Assembly: GCA_031402355.1 (NCBI GenBank)
Contig: JANNSG010000126.1
Span: 1 to 7,474, forward strand
Origin: JACMNW01 sp031402355
GTDB taxonomy: Bacteria > Pseudomonadota > Alphaproteobacteria > Rhodobacterales > Rhodobacteraceae
DNA length: 7,474 bases
Reading direction: 5' to 3'
Shown here one piece after another: positions 1 to 6,000 of the stretch (positions are counted from its first letter, which is position 1; each line of letters starts with the position of its first letter). The translations under genes were made by a program, and so were the position numbers. The notes under the pieces were generated by a model. That model did no database searches. It was given only the letters and a program-made list of their open reading frames with translations, and was not told where the DNA came from.

Positions 1-1314
1 CGCGCGGCCAAGACTGTCAGGGGCTACCAAGCCTTCAAGCTTGCCCTGCGCCAGGCCGATCAGGAATGTTTCGGTGGGGTTGCGCGCGCTGTGCGCCGAC
101 GAAATCCGTTCGTATTGCGGCGACAGCAGTTCGACCTGAAACGCAAGGCCCGCGATATCGCTGTTCAGTGTTTGTGAGGAAAGCGCGGCTGCGTAAAGAA
201 GGGCGAAGGGCACCTCCAGCTCTCTTTCCAACATCTGTGCCCAGACAACTGGCAGGGTGCGTGACAGCGCCGCCGGATCACCGGATGCTAGTGCTTCTTC
301 AAAGTCCTGCACCGCCGAAACTCTGTCCCAGACACCGCCTGATGCGGCGGGGCGGCGATCAGAGTAAAGGTCGCGCAAAACGCTGGGGGCGATGGCGCCC
401 GCCTTGACCAGACGTTCTGCCGCCTCGATCTGGGCTTTCCAGCCCGATGTGTCTTGCAATTCGGCATGGGCAAAGGCGACGGGAAGATTGTTGGTGGGAA
501 GCGGCTCTCCGATTGCGGAAAACACGCGCAAGACCAGCGGTGTCGGGCGGGCTGGCGCTTTCGGTATCGGTTCATCCTCGAACAGATCGGGATCCAGAAA
601 CCGGGCCAGCAGGGCATTGTCGTCGTCCGTCACATAACCCAGGGCCTGCCCGGTGCGCAGGGCCAAAGCGGCGGCGTTCCAGTCGCCTGACCGGGCCAGA
701 CAAAAGATGCGGGCCGGAAAGGTGGGTGCCAGATTTGGCGCAGAGAGCATCCTCGCGCATGCGGCATCTTCCGAACCTGTCAACAAGGCGACATCAAACG
801 ACCGCCGGAAAAACTCGGTCTCGGTTGACCCGGCGGCGGTCAACAGCGCTTCGGCCTGTTCCAGCGCGCCGATTTCCAGCAACTTGTCGATCCGCGACAG
901 CAACAGCACACCGGCCGGGGTGGAATCGGCGGGCGGCGCGGCCTCGGCCACCAAAAGGGTGATCAGCAATTCCTGTAGGGCGGGCAGGGTATCGGTGCGC
1001 TCTTGCGTGACCAGAGTGGCAATTTCCCCGGTTAGCCCAAGCCCCCAAAGATTGCGCGGCAACCCGGTCACTTGCGACGACAGCAGGCCTACCGCGTCAA
1101 GCGACGGCCCGCCAAGGACCGAAACCGTCACATCCGACGGCAAGGCATTGCCCGATACCGCAGGCTCGGGCGGGGCAGGGGTCGCGACCGGTGTTGTCAC
1201 CGATTTTGACAACCAGTCAATCGCCGATAGCGGGGCTTCGGCCCGGACAGGCTGTCCAAGGCAGACCAAGGCAAACACCAGCGGTGCAGCCGAAGACCGC
1301 TTACTGATCGGCAT
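1..1314 (-). CDS. Large exported helical protein of unknown function, partial (C-terminus beyond left edge)
   Basis: The frame starts at the ATG at 1314 and stays open for exactly 438 codons to base 1 with no stop, so the gene continues outside the window. Residues 1-25 look like a Sec signal peptide: K5-R6, a hydrophobic core around residues 11-20, and a likely cut after V-R-A25. There is no lipobox before C18. A Pro/Ala/Thr-rich stretch (about 41-60) follows. Most of the rest looks alpha-helical, with Leu/Ala-rich helix pairs such as residues 138-162 and 199-226 that resemble TPR-like solenoid repeats. An acidic/proline linker lies near 241-259. No catalytic motif was recognised. A weak GGTGA ribosome site (1321-1325) lies 6 bases before the start, which falls inside the end of the upstream 45-residue gene, suggesting coupled translation. 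The protein is probably periplasmic. The reading frame is secure; function is unknown and the TPR resemblance is only by eye. Confidence 0.85.
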   Translation of the reverse strand, partial: MPISKRSSAAPLVFALVCLGQPVRAEAPLSAIDWLSKSVTTPVATPAPPEPAVSGNALPSDVTVSVLGGPSLDAVGLLSSQVTGLPRNLWGLGLTGEIATLVTQERTDTLPALQELLITLLVAEAAPPADSTPAGVLLLSRIDKLLEIGALEQAEALLTAAGSTETEFFRRSFDVALLTGSEDAACARMLSAPNLAPTFPARIFCLARSGDWNAAALALRTGQALGYVTDDDNALLARFLDPDLFEDEPIPKAPARPTPLVLRVFSAIGEPLPTNNLPVAFAHAELQDTSGWKAQIEAAERLVKAGAIAPSVLRDLYSDRRPAASGGVWDRVSAVQDFEEALASGDPAALSRTLPVVWAQMLERELEVPFALLYAAALSSQTLNSDIAGLAFQVELLSPQYERISSAHSARNPTETFLIGLAQGKLEGLVAPDSLGRA

Positions 1315-1438
1315 TCAGCGTCACCGGTACTCTGACCTCGGTTTGTGCGGGTGTCAGATCGGCAAGATAGGCGTAGGCCGCAAGCCCGGCCAATCCAAGA
1401 CCCGCTAGTATCAGCAGCAGTTTCGTCAGGCGCATCAT
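1301..1438 (-). CDS. 45-residue single-span membrane protein, unknown function
   Basis: This is a short gene of 45 codons plus TAA. It starts with two adjacent ATGs (1438 and 1435). An AAAGGA ribosome site at 1448-1453 lies 9 bases from the first and 12 from the second, so 1438 is preferred. The product has a short positive N-terminus (R3, K6), a hydrophobic Leu/Ala/Gly segment at about residues 7-26, and a polar tail of about 19 residues containing L-T-P-A-Q. The pattern suggests a membrane anchor with its tail in the periplasm, or possibly an uncleaved or cleaved signal sequence. The stop overlaps the start of the downstream large exported protein by 14 bases in another frame. The two are therefore probably an operon, and the small protein may anchor or assist its partner; that role is inference. 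I do not recognise the family. Confidence 0.72.
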   Translation of the reverse strand: MMRLTKLLLILAGLGLAGLAAYAYLADLTPAQTEVRVPVTLNADQ

Positions 1439-1622
1439 GCCCCAATGTCCTTTGTCATTCTTTTGCGGCACCTTTCTTGTGGTGCAATGTAGGGTAGATT
1501 GTATATGGCAATTCGACGAAGTTCACGCCATTCAGGAAAGAAAGATCTCGCTCGGCAATTGCCCGCTGCACCGGGGGTATCGGGGCGATGGGTGTGGGAT
1601 CAGGATCAGGGATTGCGATCGG
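1439..1622. other. Divergent intergenic region between the minus-strand pair and aroK
   Basis: These 184 bases separate genes transcribed in opposite directions, so they must hold promoters for both. Visible items are the candidate minus-strand promoter, a perfect 10-base palindrome GGCAATTGCC at 1554-1563, and a small tandem GGATCA duplication just before aroK. A possible plus-strand -10 (TATATG, 1502-1507) overlaps the minus-strand -10, but no good -35 goes with it. The frame in phase with aroK is open back to 1437, but its composition does not look like shikimate kinase protein, so I treat the region as non-coding. Confidence 0.6.
1498..1526 (-). promoter_or_regulatory. Candidate promoter for the minus-strand pair
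   Basis: On the minus strand, TACAAT (1503-1498) matches the sigma-70 -10 box at five of six positions. GTGAAC (1526-1521) is a weak -35 (three of six) at 17-base spacing. A transcript would start near 1490, leaving a leader of about 50 bases before the ATG at 1438. It is suggested only by sequence match. Confidence 0.3.
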
Positions 1623-2168
1623 ATGGGGCGTCTGAAGAAAACTGTGGTGATGGTGGGCATGATGGGGGCCGGCAAGACGGCTGTGGGGACCGCCCTTGCC
1701 CGGCATCTCGCCGTGCCGTTTCTTGATTCGGACGATCAGATTGCGGCCGCAGCCAGTCGCAGCATCGCCGAGATCTTTGACCGAGACGGCGAGCAGTTCT
1801 TCCGTGCCCGCGAAACAGAGGTCTTGTCGCGCCTGCTGCGTGACAGCCCTTGTGTCCTGTCTACGGGTGGCGGCGCGTTTTTGTCGGATGATAATCGGAA
1901 ACTGATCCATGATGCCGGAATTTCCGTCTGGTTGCGCGCGGATGCGGAACTGCTTTGGCAACGGGTGCGTCATAAGACCACACGCCCTTTGCTGCGCACC
2001 GCCAATCCGCGCGAAACCCTGTTCGCCCTGACCGCTGCGCGAGAAGTGTTTTATGCCAAGGCCGATCTGATTGTCGAAAGCGACCCGGACCTTTCCGTCG
2101 ACCAAATGGCAAGACGCGTGGCCGAGGCTTTGGAGGCCCGCCCAGATGTACTAGAGAAAGACGAATAA
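1623..2168 (+). CDS. aroK: Shikimate kinase
   Basis: This cytoplasmic enzyme transfers phosphate from ATP to the 3-hydroxyl of shikimate in the chorismate pathway. The 181-residue product has all the expected marks: Walker A G-M-M-G-A-G-K-T at 12-19, the shikimate-contacting D35-S-D37 pair, F-R61-A-R-E, the G82-G-G84 loop, the lid sequence R121-P-L-L, and R140-x3-Y144 before A-D148. The length fits the family. The frame is open upstream to 1437, but the ATG at 1623 puts the first beta strand a few residues after the start, as usual, and an AGGG lies 11 bases upstream. The extra 62 residues of the longer frame look non-conserved. The stop TAA overlaps the ATG of aroB by one base, so the two are translationally coupled. 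Nothing in the active site is missing. Confidence 0.96.
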   Translation: MGRLKKTVVMVGMMGAGKTAVGTALARHLAVPFLDSDDQIAAAASRSIAEIFDRDGEQFFRARETEVLSRLLRDSPCVLSTGGGAFLSDDNRKLIHDAGISVWLRADAELLWQRVRHKTTRPLLRTANPRETLFALTAAREVFYAKADLIVESDPDLSVDQMARRVAEALEARPDVLEKDE

Positions 2169-3295
2169 TGACGGTTGAAACTGTCGAGGTTGATCTTGGC
2201 GCGCGCAGCTACCCGGTGCGGATCGGGCAGGGCCTTCTTGGTCGGGCGGCGGACGAAATTGCGCCCCTGCTGCGCCGCCCGAAAGTTGCGGTGATCACCG
2301 ATGAAACCGTGGCGCAGACGCATCTGACCGCACTTGCCGGGTCTTTCGCAGCGCAAGGCATCGCGCTGTCAGTGCTCACATTGCCTGTGGGCGAAGCCAC
2401 CAAAGGGTGGTTGCACCTGGAACGTGCCGTCGAATGGTTGCTGGAACAAAAAGTCGAACGCGGCGATATGGTGGTGGCTTTCGGCGGCGGGGTGATTGGT
2501 GATCTGGCCGGATTTGCGGCCGCTGTCTTGCGCCGGGGCGTGCGTTTCGTGCAAATCCCGACCACGCTTCTGGCCCAGGTGGACAGTTCCGTCGGCGGCA
2601 AAACCGGCATCAACAGCAAACAGGGCAAGAATCTGATAGGGGCGTTTCATCAGCCCGTTCTTGTGCTGGCCGACATCGACGTCTTGAAGACCTTGTCCGC
2701 GCGTGAGTTTCTGTCGGGTTACGGCGAAGTGGTGAAATACGGTTTGCTTGGCGATGCTGCGTTCTTTCACTGGCTGGAACAGAACGGGCCGCACCTTGCG
2801 TCTGGCAATGCCGCAGCCCGGCAATACGCGGTTCGTAGATCCGTCGAGATGAAAGCGGGCATTGTGTCGCGCGACGAGACGGAACAGGGCGAGCGCGCGC
2901 TTTTGAACCTTGGTCACACCTTCTGCCATGCGCTGGAAACCGCGACCGGCTATTCGGACCGATTGCTGCATGGCGAAGGTGTGGCCATCGGCTGCGCGCT
3001 TGCCTTTGAACTAAGCCAGGCACTTGGTCTGTGCAGCCAGGAAGACCCAAGCCGGGTGCGTGCCCATTTGCGCGCCATGGGGATGAAGACGGATCTGGCC
3101 GATATCGCAGGTGAATTGCCGGATGCCGGGGCATTGCTGGGGCTGATGGAACAAGACAAAAAGGCGGTTCATGGCCAGTTGCGGTTTATTCTGGCGCGTG
3201 GCATCGGCAACAGCTTTGTCTCTGATCTTGTGCCGCGCGACGCGGTGCTGACGCTTTTGACCAATGCGCTGCGCAGCAAAGCAGACGCCGGTTGA
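2168..3295 (+). CDS. aroB: 3-dehydroquinate synthase
   Basis: This enzyme converts DAHP to 3-dehydroquinate, the second step of the shikimate pathway, using NAD and a divalent metal. The 375-residue length is normal. The NAD-binding region contains the G106-G-G-V-I-G-D112 loop. P131-T-T-L-L-A-Q-V-D139-S-S-V-G-G-K145 and K154-N-L-I-G-A158 are the family's signature stretches. Likely metal ligands are E187 (in G-Y-G-E-V-V-K190), H250 (in L-N-L-G-H-T) and H268 (in L-H-G-E-G). The start overlaps the aroK stop in TAATG, so both genes share one message. The aroK-aroB pairing is widespread in Proteobacteria; unlike E. coli, no damX follows. The protein looks complete and functional. Confidence 0.97.
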   Translation: MTVETVEVDLGARSYPVRIGQGLLGRAADEIAPLLRRPKVAVITDETVAQTHLTALAGSFAAQGIALSVLTLPVGEATKGWLHLERAVEWLLEQKVERGDMVVAFGGGVIGDLAGFAAAVLRRGVRFVQIPTTLLAQVDSSVGGKTGINSKQGKNLIGAFHQPVLVLADIDVLKTLSAREFLSGYGEVVKYGLLGDAAFFHWLEQNGPHLASGNAAARQYAVRRSVEMKAGIVSRDETEQGERALLNLGHTFCHALETATGYSDRLLHGEGVAIGCALAFELSQALGLCSQEDPSRVRAHLRAMGMKTDLADIAGELPDAGALLGLMEQDKKAVHGQLRFILARGIGNSFVSDLVPRDAVLTLLTNALRSKADAG

Positions 3296-3319
3296 ACGGT
3301 GGCATCAGCCCGTTAGCCA

Positions 3320-3351
3320 AAGCGCTGGATCTGACAAGGGTGGCCGCGCTT
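3320..3351 (+). terminator. Weak candidate terminator hairpin after aroB
   Basis: AAGCGC (3320-3325) is complementary to GCGCTT (3346-3351). Two further G-C pairs form past a one-base bulge, leaving a loop of about 15 bases. The following bases are ATCCCCCC rather than a T-run, so this is at best a poor intrinsic terminator; Rho-dependent ending is equally possible. Confidence 0.2.
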
Positions 3352-3404
3352 ATCCCCCCGGTTGCAATGACGCAGGCGCGATAAGTTGCGCTTCAGCAAG
3401 ACCC

Positions 3405-3491
3405 TTGACAGCAGGGCTGCTGAGCGCATCAATGGAATTGTGACAGTGGCGGCGGGGGGATTGTGACAGCGACCGCTGGGCAGATTGACAG
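3405..3491 (+). repeat. Four TGACAG direct repeats upstream of the binding-protein gene
   Basis: TGACAG cores begin at 3406, 3441, 3464 and 3486. The middle two lie in identical 10-base copies of ATTGTGACAG (3437-3446 and 3460-3469). The last three are 22-23 bases apart, about two helical turns, which would place a bound protein on one DNA face. The first and last copies are also exact TTGACA boxes (3405-3410 and 3485-3490). They could be operator half-sites, but no regulator is identified. Confidence 0.45.
3409..3422. promoter_or_regulatory. 14-base inverted repeat, candidate operator
   Basis: CAGCAG and CTGCTG flank a GG centre as a perfect two-fold symmetric site. It overlaps the end of the TTGACA at 3405-3410 and lies where the promoter spacer would be, a common place for a repressor site. 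A two-base loop is too small for a good RNA hairpin, so a DNA-binding role is more likely than a terminator. The regulator is unknown. Confidence 0.35.
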
Positions 3492-3514
3492 AGTTTTTTC
3501 GCTCAGTGTGTTAC
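3485..3514 (+). promoter_or_regulatory. Candidate sigma-70 promoter of the transporter operon
   Basis: TTGACA (3485-3490) is an exact -35 box. The best -10 at 18 bases is TGTTAC (3509-3514), which matches only three of six positions. A start near 3521 would give a leader of about 75 bases. The TTGACA at 3405-3410, with ATCAAT at 3428-3433 and 17-base spacing, is a second possibility with an equally weak -10. Confidence 0.35.
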
Positions 3515-3583
3515 GAAACTGTTTCCTGACATCACTATCCATTTCATCAGTCGATCAAACATTCATCGACGATCAATCGCTAA

Positions 3584-3588
3584 GGGAG
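3584..3588 (+). promoter_or_regulatory. Ribosome binding site deciding the binding-protein start
   Basis: GGGAG (within TAAGGGAGAA) lies 7 bases before the ATG at 3596 but only 1 base before the in-frame ATG at 3590. The spacing favours 3596, which drops two residues from the longest frame. Confidence 0.75.
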
Positions 3589-3595
3589 AATGATA

Positions 3596-4726
3596 ATGAC
3601 GACACAAAATGGGGCGATCAATCGCCGCCGGTTCTTGACGCAGACGGCCGCTGGCGCGGGGATACTTGCGGCGCCCGCGTTCATCTCGTCCAAGGCGCTG
3701 GCCTCGTCGGGCGAGCTGAACTTTACCGGTTGGGCCGGATACCCGGCATTTGCCGAAAAAGTCTTTCCCGCCTTCACCGCCGCGACCGGCATCACCGTGA
3801 ACTTCACCGAACAGCCTGATCAGGACACAATGTTTGCCGCCGCAAAGGTGGCGGTCGAGGCAGGTGGCATCGACATGATCGAACCGACAATCGATCGTTG
3901 GGGTGGCTGGAACTCAAACGGGCTTCTTGCGGCATGGGATCCGGCGAAACTTGCGATGGACAACTATCTGCCAGGTCTGGCGGATGGGTCTGCCGCGACA
4001 CGGTCGATGACCGCAGAGGGCGCGTTGATGTATGTGCCATCGAACTGGGGCACCGAAGCACTGGTCTACAAGAAGGACGGCGCTGCATTGGGCGAGCCTG
4101 CCAGCCTTGGCGCGCTGTTCGATCCGGCCAACCAGGCCGTTCTACGCCCGCATTCGGCACTCGCCGCGATGGGCCGTTATCTTGACGCGACCGGCAAATT
4201 GCCGCGCCCGTGGATGGACGCCTACACCGATATGGGCGCAATGGTCGAATTGTGGGACATCGCCCTTGCCGAAGCCGTCAAGGCTAAAGGCAATGTGGTG
4301 CAGTTCTGGTCTGGCGAAAACGAAGCCAACGCCGGTTTCGTGGCAAACGGTGCTACGGTTGGCCTGTGCTGGGATTCGACCGGCTTCAATCTGCGCAATG
4401 ATGGCTACGGCTATGCCGCCCCTTCCGAAGGCGCATTCGCGTGGCATCAGGGCTTCGTGATGATGAAGAACGCAGTGAACATTGACCAGGCACATGAGCT
4501 GGCCAAGTGGACCTCGACCGCCGAAGGAGCGGCCTTGTGGGCTTCGGCCTTCTCGGCAAACCCGGTTGGCAAGGGCGCGTCCGATCTGCTGGATCCGGAA
4601 GTTGCGGCCTACTATGCCGGCACCTTCAATGACGATGCGCTTAGCAAACTGTGGTGGTGGCCAGAACAGACGGCAGAATTCATCGCCAAGCGCGGTGAAT
4701 ATGCAGACAAGTACAAGGCGTCCTGA
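3596..4726 (+). CDS. Tat-exported ABC transporter substrate-binding protein, PotD/PotF-like
   Basis: This is the periplasmic binding protein that would deliver ligand to the permeases encoded downstream. The 376-residue product begins with a twin-arginine signal: R10-R-R-F-L14, a hydrophobic Ala/Gly stretch at 18-30, and a likely cut after A-L-A36. The mature part follows the PotD-type two-lobed layout: L-N-F-T-G-W46-A-G-Y49 near the start, V-G-L-C-W259-D near the second hinge, and A-W283-H-Q-G-F-V later. By alignment from memory with E. coli PotD, the aromatic pocket residues are kept. The acidic ones (E36, D168, E171, D257) appear as G48, non-acidic residues around 183-189, and Q285. A polyamine ligand is therefore doubtful. 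First gene of the operon; a strong hairpin follows its stop. The family call is firm; the substrate is unknown. Confidence 0.88.
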   Translation: MTTQNGAINRRRFLTQTAAGAGILAAPAFISSKALASSGELNFTGWAGYPAFAEKVFPAFTAATGITVNFTEQPDQDTMFAAAKVAVEAGGIDMIEPTIDRWGGWNSNGLLAAWDPAKLAMDNYLPGLADGSAATRSMTAEGALMYVPSNWGTEALVYKKDGAALGEPASLGALFDPANQAVLRPHSALAAMGRYLDATGKLPRPWMDAYTDMGAMVELWDIALAEAVKAKGNVVQFWSGENEANAGFVANGATVGLCWDSTGFNLRNDGYGYAAPSEGAFAWHQGFVMMKNAVNIDQAHELAKWTSTAEGAALWASAFSANPVGKGASDLLDPEVAAYYAGTFNDDALSKLWWWPEQTAEFIAKRGEYADKYKAS

Positions 4727-4742
4727 TCGACGTCTTGACCAG

Positions 4743-4781
4743 AGCGCGCCGGGTCCGAAACGACCCGGCGCGCTTACTTTT
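4743..4781 (+). terminator. Strong intercistronic hairpin (attenuator / partial terminator)
   Basis: AGCGCGCCGGGTC (4743-4755) pairs perfectly with 4762-4774 over 13 bp, nearly all G-C, with a six-base loop. It is followed by TACTTTT. It begins 17 bases after the binding-protein stop and lies 134 bases before the ATPase start. It is either a leaky terminator or a 3' stabiliser of the binding-protein message. Both would raise binding-protein output over the ATPase and permeases, as is common in ABC import operons. Confidence 0.75.
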
Positions 4782-4902
4782 GCTGCAGTGGCTGTGGGTC
4801 GGGCTGCGGAGGCGATGTAAAATGGGACAATCCGTTGAACCGGCCAAACGGCACGATTTGCATGTCGTGGCTGGGGCTGGCTTAAAAAATTCCGGGGAAA
4901 AG

Positions 4903-4907
4903 AAGGA
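4903..4907 (+). promoter_or_regulatory. Ribosome binding site deciding the ATPase start
   Basis: AAGGA lies 7 bases before the ATG at 4915. The same frame is open upstream to an ATG at 4735, but that start lacks a comparable site and would translate through the 4743-4774 hairpin. The ABC ATPase fold begins right after 4915. Confidence 0.8.
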
Positions 4908-4914
4908 AAACCCA

Positions 4915-6000
4915 ATGAGCAGTGGCATCGATCTGGACAATGTTTGTTGTGATTTCGGTACGTTTCGCGCGGTAGATCATGTGACTGTCAGCATTCAGCC
5001 CGGCGAGTTCTTTTCCTTTCTCGGGCCCTCGGGCTGTGGCAAGACCACGATCCTGCGGATGATCTCGGGCTTCACCGAACCCACGCAAGGGGCCATCCGG
5101 ATCGGTGGCAAGGATATGAAAGGGCAGCGACCCAATCAACGCCCAACCGCGCTGATTTTTCAGAATCTCGCCTTGTTTCCGCTGATGCCGGTCTGGGAAA
5201 ACATCACCTTCGGTCTGGAAGTGCGCGGCGTCGACAAAGCCAAGCGCCGCGCGCGGGCCGAAGAATTGCTCGCTTTGGTCGATCTGCCGGGGTCAGGCGA
5301 AAAGATGATCAGCCAATTGTCGGGCGGTCAGAAGCAGCGCGTGGCGATTGCCCGGGCCTTGGCGGTGGAACCCTCGGTCATGCTTCTTGACGAACCGCTT
5401 TCCGCGCTGGACCTTAAGCTGCGCCAGAACATGCGGGCCGAACTGCGTGCCATTCAAAAGCGCACCGGTGTCACATTCGTCTTCATCACCCATGATCAGG
5501 GTGAGGCGCTAGCCATGTCGGACCGCGTCGGCGTGATGAGCCAGGGCAGGCTGCAACAGGTGGCCAACCCGCGCGACATCTACAACAACCCGGCAAATGG
5601 CTTTGTTGCCTCTTTTGTCGGCGAAAACAACATCCTGCCGGGGGCTGTCCGGGCCGGCGCCAATGGCAGTGCCAGCTTTGAAACATCGATCGGCACGTTT
5701 CGCGCCCGTCTTGTCCCGGCCCCAGCCGGTCAGCCATTGAAACTCTATGTCCGCCCTGAACACATGACCCTATCGGCCAAGGCATCAGCGGAAAATTCAG
5801 TGCCGGTCACCATTGGTGAGGTATCCTTTGAGGGCAATTTCATTTCCGTCCATGCAAAGACCGATAATGGCACCCGGATGATGGCAGAGCTGCGCAATGA
5901 CGGGGCGGCAACCGTGCCGGATGTCGGCACCCGGATGCATATCAGCTTTGATGCCGCACTTGGCTCTCTTCTTCCTGACGAAACTTTGGCGAAAGGCTAG
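4915..6000 (+). CDS. ABC transporter ATP-binding protein, PotA-like
   Basis: This cytoplasmic ATPase drives import through the two permeases encoded next. The 361-residue product has the full motif set: Walker A G37-P-S-G-C-G-K43-T-T, Q-loop Q83, signature L135-S-G-G-Q-K-Q-R142, Walker B V-M-L-L-D159-E160, D-loop S163-A-L-D, and switch histidine H193 in I-T-H-D-Q. After about residue 235 comes a C-terminal TOBE-type regulatory region, with Y-V-R280-P-E as its recognisable strand. This is the layout of the PotA/FbpC/MalK group. The order binding protein-ATPase-permease-permease and the PotB/PotC-like partners favour the PotA branch. The stop TAG abuts the next ATG directly, so the genes are coupled. 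The start at 4915 is fixed by the AAGGA site and by the domain boundary. All catalytic residues are present; the substrate cannot be told from this subunit. Confidence 0.93.
   Translation: MSSGIDLDNVCCDFGTFRAVDHVTVSIQPGEFFSFLGPSGCGKTTILRMISGFTEPTQGAIRIGGKDMKGQRPNQRPTALIFQNLALFPLMPVWENITFGLEVRGVDKAKRRARAEELLALVDLPGSGEKMISQLSGGQKQRVAIARALAVEPSVMLLDEPLSALDLKLRQNMRAELRAIQKRTGVTFVFITHDQGEALAMSDRVGVMSQGRLQQVANPRDIYNNPANGFVASFVGENNILPGAVRAGANGSASFETSIGTFRARLVPAPAGQPLKLYVRPEHMTLSAKASAENSVPVTIGEVSFEGNFISVHAKTDNGTRMMAELRNDGAATVPDVGTRMHISFDAALGSLLPDETLAKG

Larger units (their letters stand above)
3296..3595. other. Intergenic region between aroB and the ABC transporter operon
   Basis: I see no credible gene in these 300 bases. 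The first third has imperfect hairpins but no T-run, so aroB termination is unclear. The centre (3393-3491) is rich in repeats: a 14-base inverted repeat, four TGACAG cores and two exact TTGACA boxes. The last 45 bases are A/T-richer and lead to the ribosome site of the binding-protein gene. The region probably carries the operon's promoter and operators. Confidence 0.6.

Noticed and set aside
447..962. Plus-strand open frame of 171 codons
   Set aside because: Arg/Pro-rich composition, antisense to the exported-protein gene, no ribosome site or domain seen.
653..1408. Plus-strand open frame of 251 codons opposite the exported-protein gene
   Set aside because: Low-complexity Ser/Ala/Arg-rich product with no recognisable domain, antisense to a 438-codon frame that has a signal peptide and helical pattern; a typical high-GC shadow frame.
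1197..1445. Minus-strand frame of 82 codons overlapping the 45-residue gene
   Set aside because: It competes with the 45-residue gene and the large exported gene, both of which have better starts and protein-like features; this frame shows none.
1455..2105. Minus-strand frame of 216 codons opposite aroK
   Set aside because: Antisense shadow of a clear shikimate kinase; His-rich product with no domain.
3463..3819. Plus-strand frame of 118 codons before and over the start of the binding-protein gene
   Set aside because: It crosses the ribosome site and the Tat signal of the real gene in another frame, with no sensible product.
4852..4869. Small inverted repeat CACGA/TCGTG before the ATPase gene
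   Set aside because: Only 5 bp with an 8-base loop, easily expected by chance at this GC content.
4142..4915. Minus-strand frame of 257 codons opposite the binding-protein gene and the hairpin
   Set aside because: Antisense to a confident gene and covers a non-coding hairpin; no recognisable domain.
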